Below, in pieces: positions 46,375 to 57,334 of a stretch of 64,000 bases of DNA. The stretch is from Ephemerocybe angulata. Its lineage: Eukaryota > Basidiomycota > Agaricomycetes > Agaricales > Psathyrellaceae. The translations under genes and the position numbers were made by a program. The notes under the pieces are model-generated. The model ran no database searches and was not told where the DNA came from. It worked only from the letters and a program-made list of their open reading frames with translations. The stretch is from assembly GCA_013368325.1 (NCBI GenBank), contig JAACJK010000020.1, positions 1 through 64,000 of the forward strand, in the 5' to 3' direction. Every line of letters starts with the position of its first letter. Position 1 is the first letter of the stretch.

Positions 46375-46387
46375 TTTATATATATAA
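46375..46387 (-). promoter_or_regulatory. TATA box of the SNF2 gene
   Basis: TTATATATATAAA on the minus strand lies about 47 bases before the ATG at 46328. No in-frame ATG lies between them. Confidence 0.5.
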
Positions 46388-46932
46388 CTCATATGATCTG
46401 ACATTGAGCTGACAATGGGGATATAATTTGGCTCGAAGCGAGAAGCAATGAAGGCTATACGCCCGATAGGTACGTAGGTAGGAGACGATACCATCGAGTG
46501 ATGAGTTCTTATCCTGGTGTACTATTGAGACTGCGGGTCTCTTCCTACCTGCGATGGGTGCGTGCCCAGGATGCGTCAATCCACATTGCGCCTCTACATG
46601 CATCTATGGACTCTTTTGGTCTCATGCACGCGTCCATACAAGTCAAGGAGGATGTATGTGCAGTGCCGCACCTGAAGTCCGTGGGTACGACCAGCCTCCA
46701 CTTCTTCATGACTGCAAAACAAGGCATACTAAAAATGTCTGAATGTGACTGGCATGTACATGTTGACAGAAGTGGGGCGTGCATCGTCACGAGCATTTGA
46801 GAATGTTCTATTATACGATCAGAACGGCTCCCTGAGTGCATAAACGCTTGGCATGCATAACTGGGCTAGTATTTAGATCTCGTAAAGCATTCAGAAAATA
46901 TTGATTTACGCCCCCACCTCAAGTACCAGAAT
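46388..46932. other. Intergenic spacer, no gene identified
   Basis: Divergent upstream regions of the SNF2 gene and the viroplasmin-like gene. Overlapping frames on both strands near 46500-46840 lack family signals. Confidence 0.4.
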
Positions 46933-47521
46933 ATGCAATCGACGAGTGCGCCCTCCGTGCGACCCAGTCCCACCGACATTATGGCCCTTCTGTCACAGAT
47001 ACAATCGAGTCAGTCCTCACCTTTCTAGCCGAGCTGCGAGTCTCACTGAGACGCTCCGAAGCGATTCAAGCCCTTTCTCTCAATGAACCCGATGGCGGTG
47101 CGACTAGCACTGGAACTGTCAATGAACAAACAGGTTGGTGTTATTCGCGGACATCAAGCGATCCGAGATACTACCCCAAATTTTACAGATGACCGATTCG
47201 TTGGAGAATGCCAAGATACTTCACCGGTCTTGGATGGACAGCAAAAGCCGCAACGTTGGTACGCTGTTATCGTCGGCCGGCATCCTGGCGTTTTCTGTGG
47301 ATCGTAGGTCTTGGAACACTTCCAACTGCTTGTAGATATTGACCTCAATGAGCAGGTCCGGTATCTCCCAGAATGTATCCGCGGTGCCTGATAACGTCGT
47401 CCTTAAGTTCCATTCCGAACAGGAGGCGAGCGCAGCGTATCAAAGGGCTCTGATGGAGGGAGATGTTGTTCAAGTCACGATTACCATCACACGAGAGATA
47501 TTAGTAGGAGACGGACTCTGA
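46933..47521 (+). CDS. Small protein with RNase H1 N-terminal (viroplasmin-like) domain
   Basis: Three 3' exons are clear: coding to 47133, 47189-47303 and 47356-47521, with introns of 55 and 52 bases in matching phase. They encode QRWYAVIVGRHPGVFCGS, then GISQNVSAVPDNVVLKFHS, EQEASAAYQRALMEGDVVQV and a short tail. This fits the RNase H1 N-terminal fold, which binds RNA-DNA hybrids or dsRNA: a Y-V-x-GR-PG-Y/F opening, then V-x-x-V-P and KF-S-EEA-AY. The upstream part reads SVLTFLAELRVSLRRSEAIQALSL, but its frame contains no ATG. The ATG at 46933 is in another frame (MQSTSAPSVRPSP), so the 5' end is frameshifted or an exon is unrecognised. No catalytic RNase H domain follows. Confidence 0.55.
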
Positions 47522-48691
47522 CGTCCTCGCTCTTGCACGTCAGCTTCCCAAATGACTCGGAGTATATCTTAGAATTGACCTTGTCCTCTCCGAATTGCCT
47601 AGTATATGTATCGACATGCCCTTTCTCTGTTTGTTTCTAGTTATATGCTTTCTCTCCAAATACCGCCTTCGGCCATGTCAATCTCAGCCACGACTATAGA
47701 CAAAATGCACACTTATTGGGTTTGAGGATATTTGGGAAAAGTCGGAGGGTGTCAATCGGGGGTATTTGGTCAGGACACTCCTATATTCTTGACATCGCCT
47801 AGGTACGTGCAAACTAAGCGACCCAGAGCTGAGCGAGGGCCGTTGATGTATGCATGAATTTATATTACTATCGTTCTTATGATTCACGAAACGGTGTTCA
47901 GTTGCAAGTAGTCGTTCTGGGGTGGGAGAATTGTCACAGTTAAGCCTTAAATACGCGGAGTGGGACTAATAAATCGACGGTCAGGCAAGTCACGATCACC
48001 AAGAAATCAGAATCAAATCGAAACGGACAACTACCAACGGTCAACCATGACCTCGGCTCAAGCACTGCGATGGGCTGGACATGACGACCACAAACGCCCA
48101 AAACCGCGATTCGCCGTTCAGATATCTGCCCATATCCTAGTCAGTCGCCACCAAACATACCCACTCACTACACAACGATCCTCCCTTCATCCATATCCCG
48201 ATGCCCCCAACCTTCTTCATCCTTACGAAAATACCATCCCGCGTATTTGCACTGATCTTCTCTATCTGCCACCCGTTTCTCCCAATCAGCCACACCTAAT
48301 CCTCACTCATGCGTCCATAGACCCGATAATGGTAATCGAGAATCCACGAGCTTACACACATACACACGGGTGAAGGTCGCACGTATAAATGGCGTGATGA
48401 GCGAGAGCGAACTCGTGCGCGGGTCGAATGCCATGGGAGGTGATACCAACCGACCACACATTCAGCTTACCCAGTAATAGAAAGGCCGAAGGGTTCCTGT
48501 AGTCCGTGTATCTAAGACAGTGCGATTGTTGCGAATGAATGACGACACGAGTCACTTGGGCTCGCTCCGTCCTTCTCCGAGTTCATTCCACCTATCCATT
48601 CCCTATGCAGCTCAAGCCCAGGGGATCTCTAAGAAGTTCTTTATGACGCTTCCGGCCTCACAAACCATCCAGATATGATGCGCGTTGCAAC
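47522..48691. other. Gene-free stretch, one doubtful open frame
   Basis: A plus-strand frame at 48047-48373 starts MTSAQALRWAGHDDHKRPKP and is Pro/His-rich, but there is no homology cue or splice continuation. I do not call it as a gene. Confidence 0.3.
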
Positions 48692-48979
48692 TCAGCGCGC
48701 CGCTGCAGCCTGCTGATGCGCATCGAACGCGTACTTTACACAGTGCCACTTCGATGGACCCTCCTCATTCGCGAGGTCGGACCTAACGGTGTACGTGTAC
48801 AGGGCTTCGGTGTGAATATTGAATAATCGCCAGTGGCACAACTGCGGAGGTGAGTTATCAATGTAGAGGGTGCAGGTGGAGGCGTGCCAACTGCGGAAGC
48901 CTGCGGATGTCGAACACGGACGAGGGATGACGATAGTTATAGGGAATAGTCCGCCTAGGCTCAATGTGGAGTGGCCCAT
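48692..48979 (-). CDS. Hypothetical short ORF, possible gene remnant
   Basis: A 95-residue frame starts at ATG 48979 (MGHSTLSLGGLFPITIVIP) and contains STCTLYIDNSPPQLCHWRLF and GPSKWHCVKYAFDAHQ. Its composition is coding-like and not repetitive. Upstream minus-strand sequence gives no further exon that I can join. It may be the end of a decayed gene; no function can be assigned. Confidence 0.3.
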   Translation of the reverse strand: MGHSTLSLGGLFPITIVIPRPCSTSAGFRSWHASTCTLYIDNSPPQLCHWRLFNIHTEALYTYTVRSDLANEEGPSKWHCVKYAFDAHQQAAAAR

Positions 48980-49429
48980 CGAAAAATCATCTCATGCTCG
49001 TAGAGGAAGCATACACTGTAAATATGGTTTGGGGATGGCACCATCGCCGGGGTGAATCTAACGAGAATTATGTAGTAACGGCATCCACCATCTACCATAG
49101 GCTTCTACTCAGGGATGAATCAATCGACCAAGGCAAATTCAATCTCGAAATGATATCTGAATCGATACGCAGCCAGTCTGTCGTTTCAGGTTTACCGGGT
49201 TAACGGACTCACACTTTTTTTGACATATACGACTTAATGTAGGGCCCAGTTCCAGTCTCTTCACTTCTTTTATATCTCAAAATACCGTATGATTCACGTA
49301 CTCAAGCTAGCAAGCCCACGAAACAACCCAAGGAACGACGAAATCCAGACAGCCGACTTTGCCGCGTTTGTCACTGTGGGTTTTTCTTAGTCATCTTCCC
49401 ACGTTTGGGGTTAGGATCAGGACTGACGT
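48980..49429. other. Spacer, no gene identified
   Basis: No reading frame with supporting signals. The sequence just left of 49430 may include promoter remnants of the FHA relic. Confidence 0.4.
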
Positions 49430-51170
49430 ATGGCTCACCCAATTACGACGACGACGACGACCCCGCCGACGATGCCCGCCCCAGCGCCGCCGTTCTCGAC
49501 GCCCAGCACCCAACAGCCAACGACGACTACGACGGCGCTACCGTACCCGGCTCTCTGTCTCTACCCCCTCAACGACAGCTTTGTTCCCAAGCACATCGGT
49601 CTGAGTCATTGCCAGCAACGTCAACGAACGCAAAACGGCCCCGGGCGAGCGAAATGGATATTTGAGTCGGCAGCACGCTGAGGTGTGGGAGGAGGGGGGG
49701 AAGGTGAGTTTGGGCGAGGGAACGACGGCGGGGCGGATGCTGACGATGAGTAGATATACATCAAGGATGTGAAGAGTTCGAAAGGGACGTTCATCAACGG
49801 CGAGCGGCTGAGCAGCGAGGCCGTCGAGAGAGACCCCTACGAGCTCAAGAGCGACGACATTGTGGTGAGTACGTCCATATATGCGGTCAAATGATGCTGA
49901 GCGACGCAGGAATTCGGCATCGACATCGTCGGCGAGGACAACAAGACGACCATACACCACAAAGTCGCCGCCCGGGTCATCTGCGTCTTCACGGAGCAGG
50001 ACGCGCAGGTCGCTGCCCGTGCGGAGCAGCATCCGCAGCACCAGGCCCAGCAGCAGCAGCAGCAGCAGGCGTACGCGGCGCCGCAGCAGCAGCAGGCGCC
50101 GACCGGGTTCAACTTTGCGGGTCAGGCGGGGAATGTGCAGAACCGCCGCCCGCCGATGCAGCAGCCGAATCTGGGGGGACTTGGGGGCGGGATGAGGCAA
50201 CCGGGGAAGACGGGGCTCAGCTTTGATGTGATTCTCAGCCGCCTCCAGGGCGAGCTGCAGAAGGGTCGGGAGACGGGGGCTGAGCTCAACACGCTGACGG
50301 GTGCGATGAGCGAGATTCACGAGACTTTGGCGGGGGGATTGGTGAGTGGATTTGCGAGTCTTTGGCGGGGGATTGGTGAGTGGATTTGAACTTGTGGAGT
50401 ATTGTCGCTACGTCGTTACAGCCGACTAATCTCCCCCCGTACCCTTCCCTCCTTCCGCCTGTACGACCGGCGCAAGAAGTCTCGCCCCCACCTCCAGCCA
50501 CTTCACCCCGACCAGCCACCTCCACCGGCAGCAACGGGTGTCATCATCGAGCTGCAAGCGCAGCTCCGCGACACGCAGTCCAACCTTGCCGGGCAGGTTG
50601 ACAAGGTCCGAGCACTGGAGGCGGTGTACATGGAGCAGGGGGCGATGAAGAGGGGAGTCAAAACGTTGCGGGAGATGATCGACTTGAGGCAGAGGGAGTT
50701 GGAGGAGCCGAAGGGGGATTTTGAGGACGAGGACGACGATGCAAGGAGTGTGAGTACCGTTGTGCCGCTCAAGCTCGGGTCCGTCGAGGAGGAAGATGAG
50801 AGTGAAGAGGTGGACTTGTAGAAGGAGACGGAGGAACGGGATCGTCGGGAGGCGGAGGCAGAGGGGGGCGCCGCGCTAAGAGCTCGAATGACGAAACGAA
50901 ACCGACCTCGGACGACCCCATACTCCCGAACCCCTAGCCACCCCAGCATTGTCGTCAAACCTCCGTGCGCCGTCGCCAACGCCGGTCTTGCAGAGCGCGA
51001 CGGTCATCGCGACGGAGGAGATTCGCTCACGGCGCAGGTGTGTGCGGTCGTTGCGCTGACGAGCGCACTCGAGGCGCAGCATACCGCCGCGCAGAGCACA
51101 ATCACCGCGTTGGAGAAGGTGAGGCTGGGAGTCTGTGCTTGCACCGGTACGAGTCTTCATCGAGTCGAAG
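49430..51170 (+). pseudogene. FHA-domain/coiled-coil protein relic (SLMAP/Far10-like)
   Basis: The order of pieces follows fungal FHA proteins of the SLMAP/Far9-Far10/Vps64 type (STRIPAK-associated). They are LYPLNDSFVPKHIGL, then SRQHAEVWEEGGK ending at a donor near 49702; IYIKDVKSSKGTFINGERLS (49754 onward) and EFGIDIVGEDNKTTIHHKVA; a Gln-rich linker; LSFDVILSRLQGELQKGRETG; and coiled coils (LQAQLRDTQSNLAGQVDKV). Several lesions are visible. The segment between VPK and SRQH is frameshifted and shortened (NAK then APGE-like codons out of frame near 49630). An in-frame TAG follows DEESEEVDL at 50819, before KETEERDRREAEAE. The ALEAQHTAAQSTITALEK part lies in yet another frame (about 51060). 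It is GC-rich and unlike its neighbours, so it may be a decayed duplicate from elsewhere in the genome. Confidence 0.7.
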
Positions 51171-53170
51171 GTGAGTGGTCATTTGATTCGCACGCCCCCC
51201 TTCATTATCGACTCGGGCGTGCAGAGGCACGACATGTCCTCTGCGCACCGGAGCCGTCGGGGGTACTCTACTGACTACTACAGGGCGAGACGACTACGAC
51301 GATTGACTACGACGACTACGGGTGACGAGAAGATGGAGACGATGTCGAAGGGTGGAGTGGGTTGGGAGTGACGGCGATGGGTCGGATAGGTGGAGCGAGA
51401 AGTTCGGGAGTCGCAAGGCGATGGGATGGCGAAACCTGGATGGTTGCGAGGCGTGATAACGGGTGACGGAACGACGTCTGTACGTGGGATGGGGAGGTGG
51501 CTAGGGCTAGGGTGCGAGGTGTTTGGAATGTGTGGTGGATGCGGCGAGAGAGTCGCGAGGCGATGGAAAGACGACGGAGGGCTGTGATGGGTTGATGGAC
51601 GGACGAGTCTGAGGGGAAGGGCTCGAGTGGGCGAGGACAGTAGGACGACTAACCACGACGACGAGTAGGACGACTAACCACGACGACGAGTACGAGAGTA
51701 GGAGGATGTCGATGGATTTAGGGCAGACGTAGTGTGAGTATGGTGACGAGCGAGGGTGAAGCGACGACGACGGCGGCGGACAGTGTGACGAGGAGGGATT
51801 AGGACGGCATACCGGTCGAGGTGAGCGAGTTCCCATCTTATATACCTTCGTTACGTTCGCGCTATTTGCGTCGCGGAGCTCGGAGCGGGATGTTGCGCTC
51901 GTCGCTACCCGATCATTTCGCTTCCTTGTGCTGGTGCGTCTCTCTCGCTTACGCCCTCCTCCTCACTCCTCCCTCCATCGTCTCTCGAGCTCGCGATCAC
52001 CGTACGTCGCTGCGTCGACAGTCTGCTTTCGATATACAAGAGGGTAGGCGACTACATCATCTACTAGGGGTACGATCGGACTTGGGTCATCAGTCATAAA
52101 CCGACTTTCAGCGCCCAGATTTGCTGAAGGTATGGGTTACCATTATCATAGAGTCCAACACAATACCATCGTATATGACTCGAATCGCTTCCGCTCCGAA
52201 AAAGACTTCTTTACATTCCGGGGCTGCTCTACAGTGAGTCTGAGGCCAAGGACGACCAAGGGTATGGTCATTGTTCTGTCGATATTTATCAGAGGTTTAG
52301 TCCAAGTTTAGTCATGAAGTTTGCGACTCTTTTAAGTGCTGAAAAGTATAAGTATCCCCCTAGCTTAAGATTACTCAAGAAAGAATTCGAGATGAAGGTG
52401 CCTTTGATCTTGCCCCTGGCATTCGCTGCAGTAGCCTACTAGTATGGACACACTATATTTCAGGTACCCGAGGTTACCTCTCACATACCCCGCGAAACTA
52501 AGGCTGAATCTGACATATGGACAGTCTCTGTAAATGGTGTCAACCAAGTTCAGCTGAAAGCTTCATTACGCGTCGTCCTTCACTCTCGATTGTTAGAGTG
52601 CCTTTGGCATCGAGACTGCGAGCGACCGATGAACGCAACAGGGTATGTAGAGACTCCGCGTCCGCATTACCGCCGTGCCGACTCCTTCGCTCCTTTGCTT
52701 GGACTCCCTATACACCGGGCTACTTGTCTCGTTAGCCTAGACAGTGGTTCTGCTTACCCATATTTCATTGGCTCTCCACACTACAAGAATGAGGTACAGC
52801 AAAGTTAGAGGCGACGCGGGCCTTTGCAACGTGAAGTTCCGTCCGATATGATTCATATCCAATACATCCCGCCCCTGCATGGGGCGATCCGGCTCATCCG
52901 ATTCCGCTGAACATCCTCGGCTGACTTCTTCGGCTCAGTCTCTGGTACGACCGACTTAATCCCCGCCTTCCCCTCCCCTCCATGCCTTACACGTCGCTCT
53001 CCGGACATCGTTCTGTCACTACTTCGCTATATACTCCAGCAACCACCTCCCTCTTCTTCACAACTCTATTTATCATATTTAGCACTGCCCCCAGTTACCA
53101 TGAACGCTCGCTGTGCTCGTCGTCGCTCAGCCTTAGCCAGAAACAAACTAGCCGAGCCTTGGAATGACCC
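51171..53170. other. Gene-free stretch with simple GACGA-rich sequence
   Basis: 51280-51800 is rich in GACGAC, with a perfect 26-base direct repeat near 51640-51690 (GACGACTAACCACGACGACG twice). 51830-53170 has no feature that I recognise. Confidence 0.45.
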
Positions 53171-53540
53171 GTCAGTCGCAGGACGCATTGAGATGTCGTC
53201 GAATGCAATTCGTTCTCGAAAGGCTCTGACCCCGTCGTGAGCGACAGTCGGACTGTGCGATGGAGAGCCGAATTTGATGCAGGAAGCTCTGTGGCTTGGG
53301 GTCCAGGTGTCGGCCGCGCGGTGTTGGTACGGACCGAGCCATTCTGAAGAGAGAGCAGGTGGAATACGGGCTGTTCAAGTCTATTATCGCAGACTCACCG
53401 GGAGTTGTGGCAGAGAAGTACACCGATGGTGCTCTGGGGACGAGTTCGAACATGGTGGTGAGAGCGCAACAAGGATACGCCCGCCTCACCTTGATCTGCG
53501 ATCTCATGACGAATCACTCGGACTTGGGCGCAGTACCGGT
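53171..53540 (+). pseudogene. Unidentified coding relic
   Basis: Plus-strand frames read WRAEFDAGSSVAWGPGVGRA to VRTEPF then a stop. In a shifted frame, KREQVEYGLFKSIIADSPGV follows and continues to ARLTLICDLMTNHSDLGAVP before a GTGAGT donor near 53540. The composition is clearly protein-like, but the frame shifts near 53345. I do not recognise the family. Confidence 0.4.
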
Positions 53541-53829
53541 GAGTCAAAAAGGCCATCTCGTGCATTCTGTCTATTCACCACTTTGCATACGTACCTGAGG
53601 GGTGAATCATCCCGGGCTCGCTAGTTAGAAAGTCGTGTGAATTAAAAAAGGCACGAGATCGGTTTTACATAGTCAGGATTTGCATAAATGGTGGCGAGAT
53701 CCGAGGGGATAGCCCTTGAATAGCTAAAAGTACGCAAAACAAAGTCATACTGATACGATACATATACTAAGTAATAACTGCAGCAGTGTAAGACAACATT
53801 GGAGGCTACATCGCAGTGGCTGGAGGACC
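53541..53829. other. Short 3' spacer
   Basis: AT-rich sequence without a reading frame; probably the 3' flank of copy C. Confidence 0.4.
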
Positions 53830-56277
53830 CTACATATCATCGAGCTCGAAAATCGGATCGTTCACTCCGTTAATCAGAACTCTCACAGGACGTGCATGTC
53901 CGTCCGAGTCGCCAATGTTAGTCATTGTCAGCCTAGGAGTAGCTCGTCTCGACCATATGCGGCTAGGAGAACACTGGGGTATCCAATAGAGGTTCCTGAA
54001 GAACGACATCCATAGAGACCGACGAACCATTCGGAATGTAACGGGGTTGGTAGTTTCTGCCAGTTGAATCCAAAGTGTGTAGAACCGGCATTGGATATAG
54101 CTGATACGGGCACTTGAGGTGCACTCTTGCTTGCGCGGAAAGAAGAGATTGAAGGCGGACTTCCACTCTCCGGCCGTTGCGTGCTTCCACTGGAACGCTT
54201 TGAAAACGTTAGCGAGGTTGGTGTCTTTGAATATGTGTATCCCTGGGGCGCCCTGCTGATGACGAAGCTTTTTGACGGCGGACTTGGGGGCACACGCGAT
54301 CAAATCGATAGCGAACTGAGCGGTAAGGATACCAACGAGGAGTCGCGTATAATCGTCATCCAGTGCTTCGTGTTCATCCTCGATCTCGTCTGTATCGGAG
54401 TCAGAGTCGTGGGTAATTTGGAAAAGTGGAAGAGGCGGGGAATATCCAAGATAGGGTACGGCGATGTGGAATGGACGACCCCCATTGGGAGATCGAGCAG
54501 GCTGAGGTGCTGCCGGGATTGGACGATATCGTTCCAGGAGTGTTGAGATGAACTTCCTACTCGGGATCCCGAAGGCCTCGCCGAACTCCTCCTGGGTAAA
54601 ATAGTTGTGGTATTTGGGAGAGATGAAGTAAGGAATGTCGTCCTTCTCATCGAGAGACAGGGCACCCAGAAATAGCGCACCACGATCCACGCTAGCCGGG
54701 AACCTCAGTCTTTCTCCCTCCAGGTTATCTTGAGCTATGTGAAGCGAGTTTATAATCCAAGGAATTGCCGCTGAAAGGAGTAATCCGTCCTGATCCCGTA
54801 TATAGAGCAGATTTGGCCTCCTCCTGTGCGCCTCGAGGATGCAATCAAGGCATGACGTACGAAGCGCCCGCCAATCCCTTCAAATTCAGTACCGTTAGTC
54901 CACAGGCAGATATGGAAACACAGGCTGTAAACATACCACAGGTCACAGCTTTCGTATACAAGGCATGAGTCGGCGAGGGCTTGAGTATTGAGATCAATCG
55001 CAGCGCTGGCGGCTGCGAATACAGAGGATCGCAACTTTGCAGTTGCAGTAATATCAGCGCTCTGATTCGCGTAGAGATTGGCGAGGGTGTGGAGGAAGGA
55101 TGACGAGCCTTGAGGCTTCTGCGCGAGGTGGAAGCCCTGTAGCACGTCGATCGGATGACCGTATTCGTCCTGGACCCTAAGGTCGACGTCCTCGATAGAT
55201 AGCTCCACATATCCGGCGGGGTTGTTATCCTCAGTGGGCGCTGGCTGTACTGTGCAAACTGAAGCCCCAACGATGTGTGAGACAAGTCGGCGCTGGTATA
55301 GCTTGCCAGATGTGTCGAGCGACAGTCCTGTCAATTCCTTGTAAACAATGGCGTGGGACTGAGTCGACCAGAGGGTCGATTTTCCATGTACAGAGAGGTT
55401 GATCCCCACGTCGATCTCCCAGTTTGCCTTCTTCTCCTCGTCGATGGCCACGGATAAGGGGATGTTTGCATCCTCGAGATAGTGCTTGAGAGCGTGGTTC
55501 GCGGCATCACCATCGACCGCGTGGAATTCGGATTTTCCGTTAATGACATGAACGAAGAGGATATGCTTCACCCATCCTGTCATCCTCTTAGATGCGTAGG
55601 CGCGGATGCGAGAGGAGAGAACGGAGGTACATTCTGCTGGTAGGTCCCTCCCGAAGTTAGGGTCTTCTGTTAAGGCTCCAATTGCTGGTGAGATAGCTTC
55701 ATCCCAGAGGGTGCGATACTCCTGTGGCGAGATGTTGGCTCCGCTTCGCACTGTGCTATATAACCTTGGGAAAGCCATGTAGATCGAATGCTTTGCGTTA
55801 AACGTGGCAAGGCGTGTATTGGGAATCAATGACAGAGGCGCAATGCAGGGTCCCTGTGACGAAATTAGTTTCTTGAAGGACACGTTGCACGCCTTGACTC
55901 ACTTGGGGCGTATCCCACGCCTGTGTGAGATCTATATCGCTGGGTATGGTTTGATCGAGGTGGAAGGTGGTGTCGAGACGCAACGCCGTGCCCTGAGTGA
56001 CGATATCGCTCGAGACGCCTACTATGCGGCCATAGTAACGTCTAGCATAGTGAGGCTGCGAGTGAGGCATAGAGTTTGCTCTTGTGTCCAGGATCACTCG
56101 ATATCCAGGGCCGATCCCGCTACATATGAGATGGACTAGAGATGCCCAGTCGGTGCGAGTGTCGATATTGTTTGCGATTTTAATTAACTCTCCAAGAGTG
56201 AGACAACGAGCAGGAGCCGAGTCCAAGGCTTGATTCTCCTTCGTTATTTCGGCGTTAGAGTCGGATGAGGAAGCCAT
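53830..56277 (-). CDS. Subtelomeric paralogous family, copy C (uncharacterised, 779 aa)
   Basis: Exons 56277-55903, 55853-54937 and 54877-53830 join in phase (introns of 49 and 59 bases). The start MASSSDSNAE is followed by the conserved CLTLGELIKIANNI. Intron 1 comes just before GPCIAPLSLIPNTRLATF. Then follow KHSIYMAFPRLYS, WEIDVGINLSVHG, STQSHAIVYKELTG and CDLW, with intron 2 inside the Trp codon. The third exon carries AAIPWIINSLH, VDRGALFLGALS, FHIAVPYLGYSPP, NLANVFKAFQWKHATAGEW, FNLFFP, FFRNLYWIPQCSPSRIW and VLINGVNDPIFELDDM. Copies B, D and E share these landmarks. No signal peptide, transmembrane segment or catalytic motif is evident. Function unknown. Confidence 0.85.
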
Positions 56278-57334
56278 GGGTCTAGAAGAATGATATTATT
56301 TAAGATCAACCTGAGAGTGGTTCAACATTTATCAAGGAGCTTACGAAATGATTCGTGATTGTGGATGGTTGAAGGTTGTGGAAGACGACGGGAACTGCTG
56401 ATTATTTTTTTGTGGACCTTTATACCCGCAGTAGCAATGCACGGCATTCATAGTGCGACAGGCTCTCAATCGCCTGCTTATCTCGGTGCGTACATTCGTG
56501 CGATCTCACAAGTCTCAATAAGTTCACGTATGTATGCACTTATGAATGGTCCATTCAATGTATGGAGCGTCCCACCGTTATAATCAAAAATTGAGCAGTA
56601 CATACCAGCAAGGTATGTCGAATCATTAATGTAGAAATATCGATGGACCTGAAAAGGCTTGAATATTCATGTGTACCATTCATGCAATCCTCGATCGCAC
56701 ACAATATGCCGTGATTCCTTCAATACAATGAGTCGTGCATGTACCCACCCAAATGAGCCGGTAGCATTCATGCAATTTTCGATGTCACACAATTTGCTGC
56801 GCTTCCATACATAATACGCCGGTGCCAGTCTTGTAATCGTCGATTGCACCCTCAGTGCCACGCTTCCAATGCGGCAAATATAGAGTTCGCAATATATTCA
56901 CCAGATTCCAAGCCGAAAGGTGTGCGCGATGTCTGTAGTACTCCTTTGATCTCACTCAAGCGCAGGTATGGCCATGAATTGGAGTCTATAATTCCCAAAT
57001 TAGTAACAATATACTTAGAACCAAATTTTTAAAAGATTGATTTATCGTAGCCAAGTGGGTCACCCAATCATGGACAACAGTTCTCCACTGGTAGAGTTGG
57101 CACTGGGATGATCAGTGCGTGCGGTGGTACACTTCCCGTGCTTAGGAAAGTGTGTGGGTGAGGATATTGAACGCACTCCATATATATCGGTGAGACATAT
57201 GTAAAGAGTATACTAAGGAATAATTCATGATTTAGTGGGGAGTTCAAAGAAGTAAAGCTAGAGGTCTCCAGAAATAATTCAAAAGGTCGGTTCGCACTGT
57301 GTACGTGCGTGGCTAATCAAAAGGAGAGGCCCTA
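56278..57334. other. Intergenic spacer, no gene identified
   Basis: AT-rich sequence between copies D and C. It contains recurring CATTCATGCAAT and similar words (about 56665-56775) but no splice-supported gene. Confidence 0.45.

Noticed and set aside
48047..48373. Pro/His-rich open frame as a gene
   Set aside because: No splice support, no conserved motif and a simple-sequence end (ACACATACACACGG).
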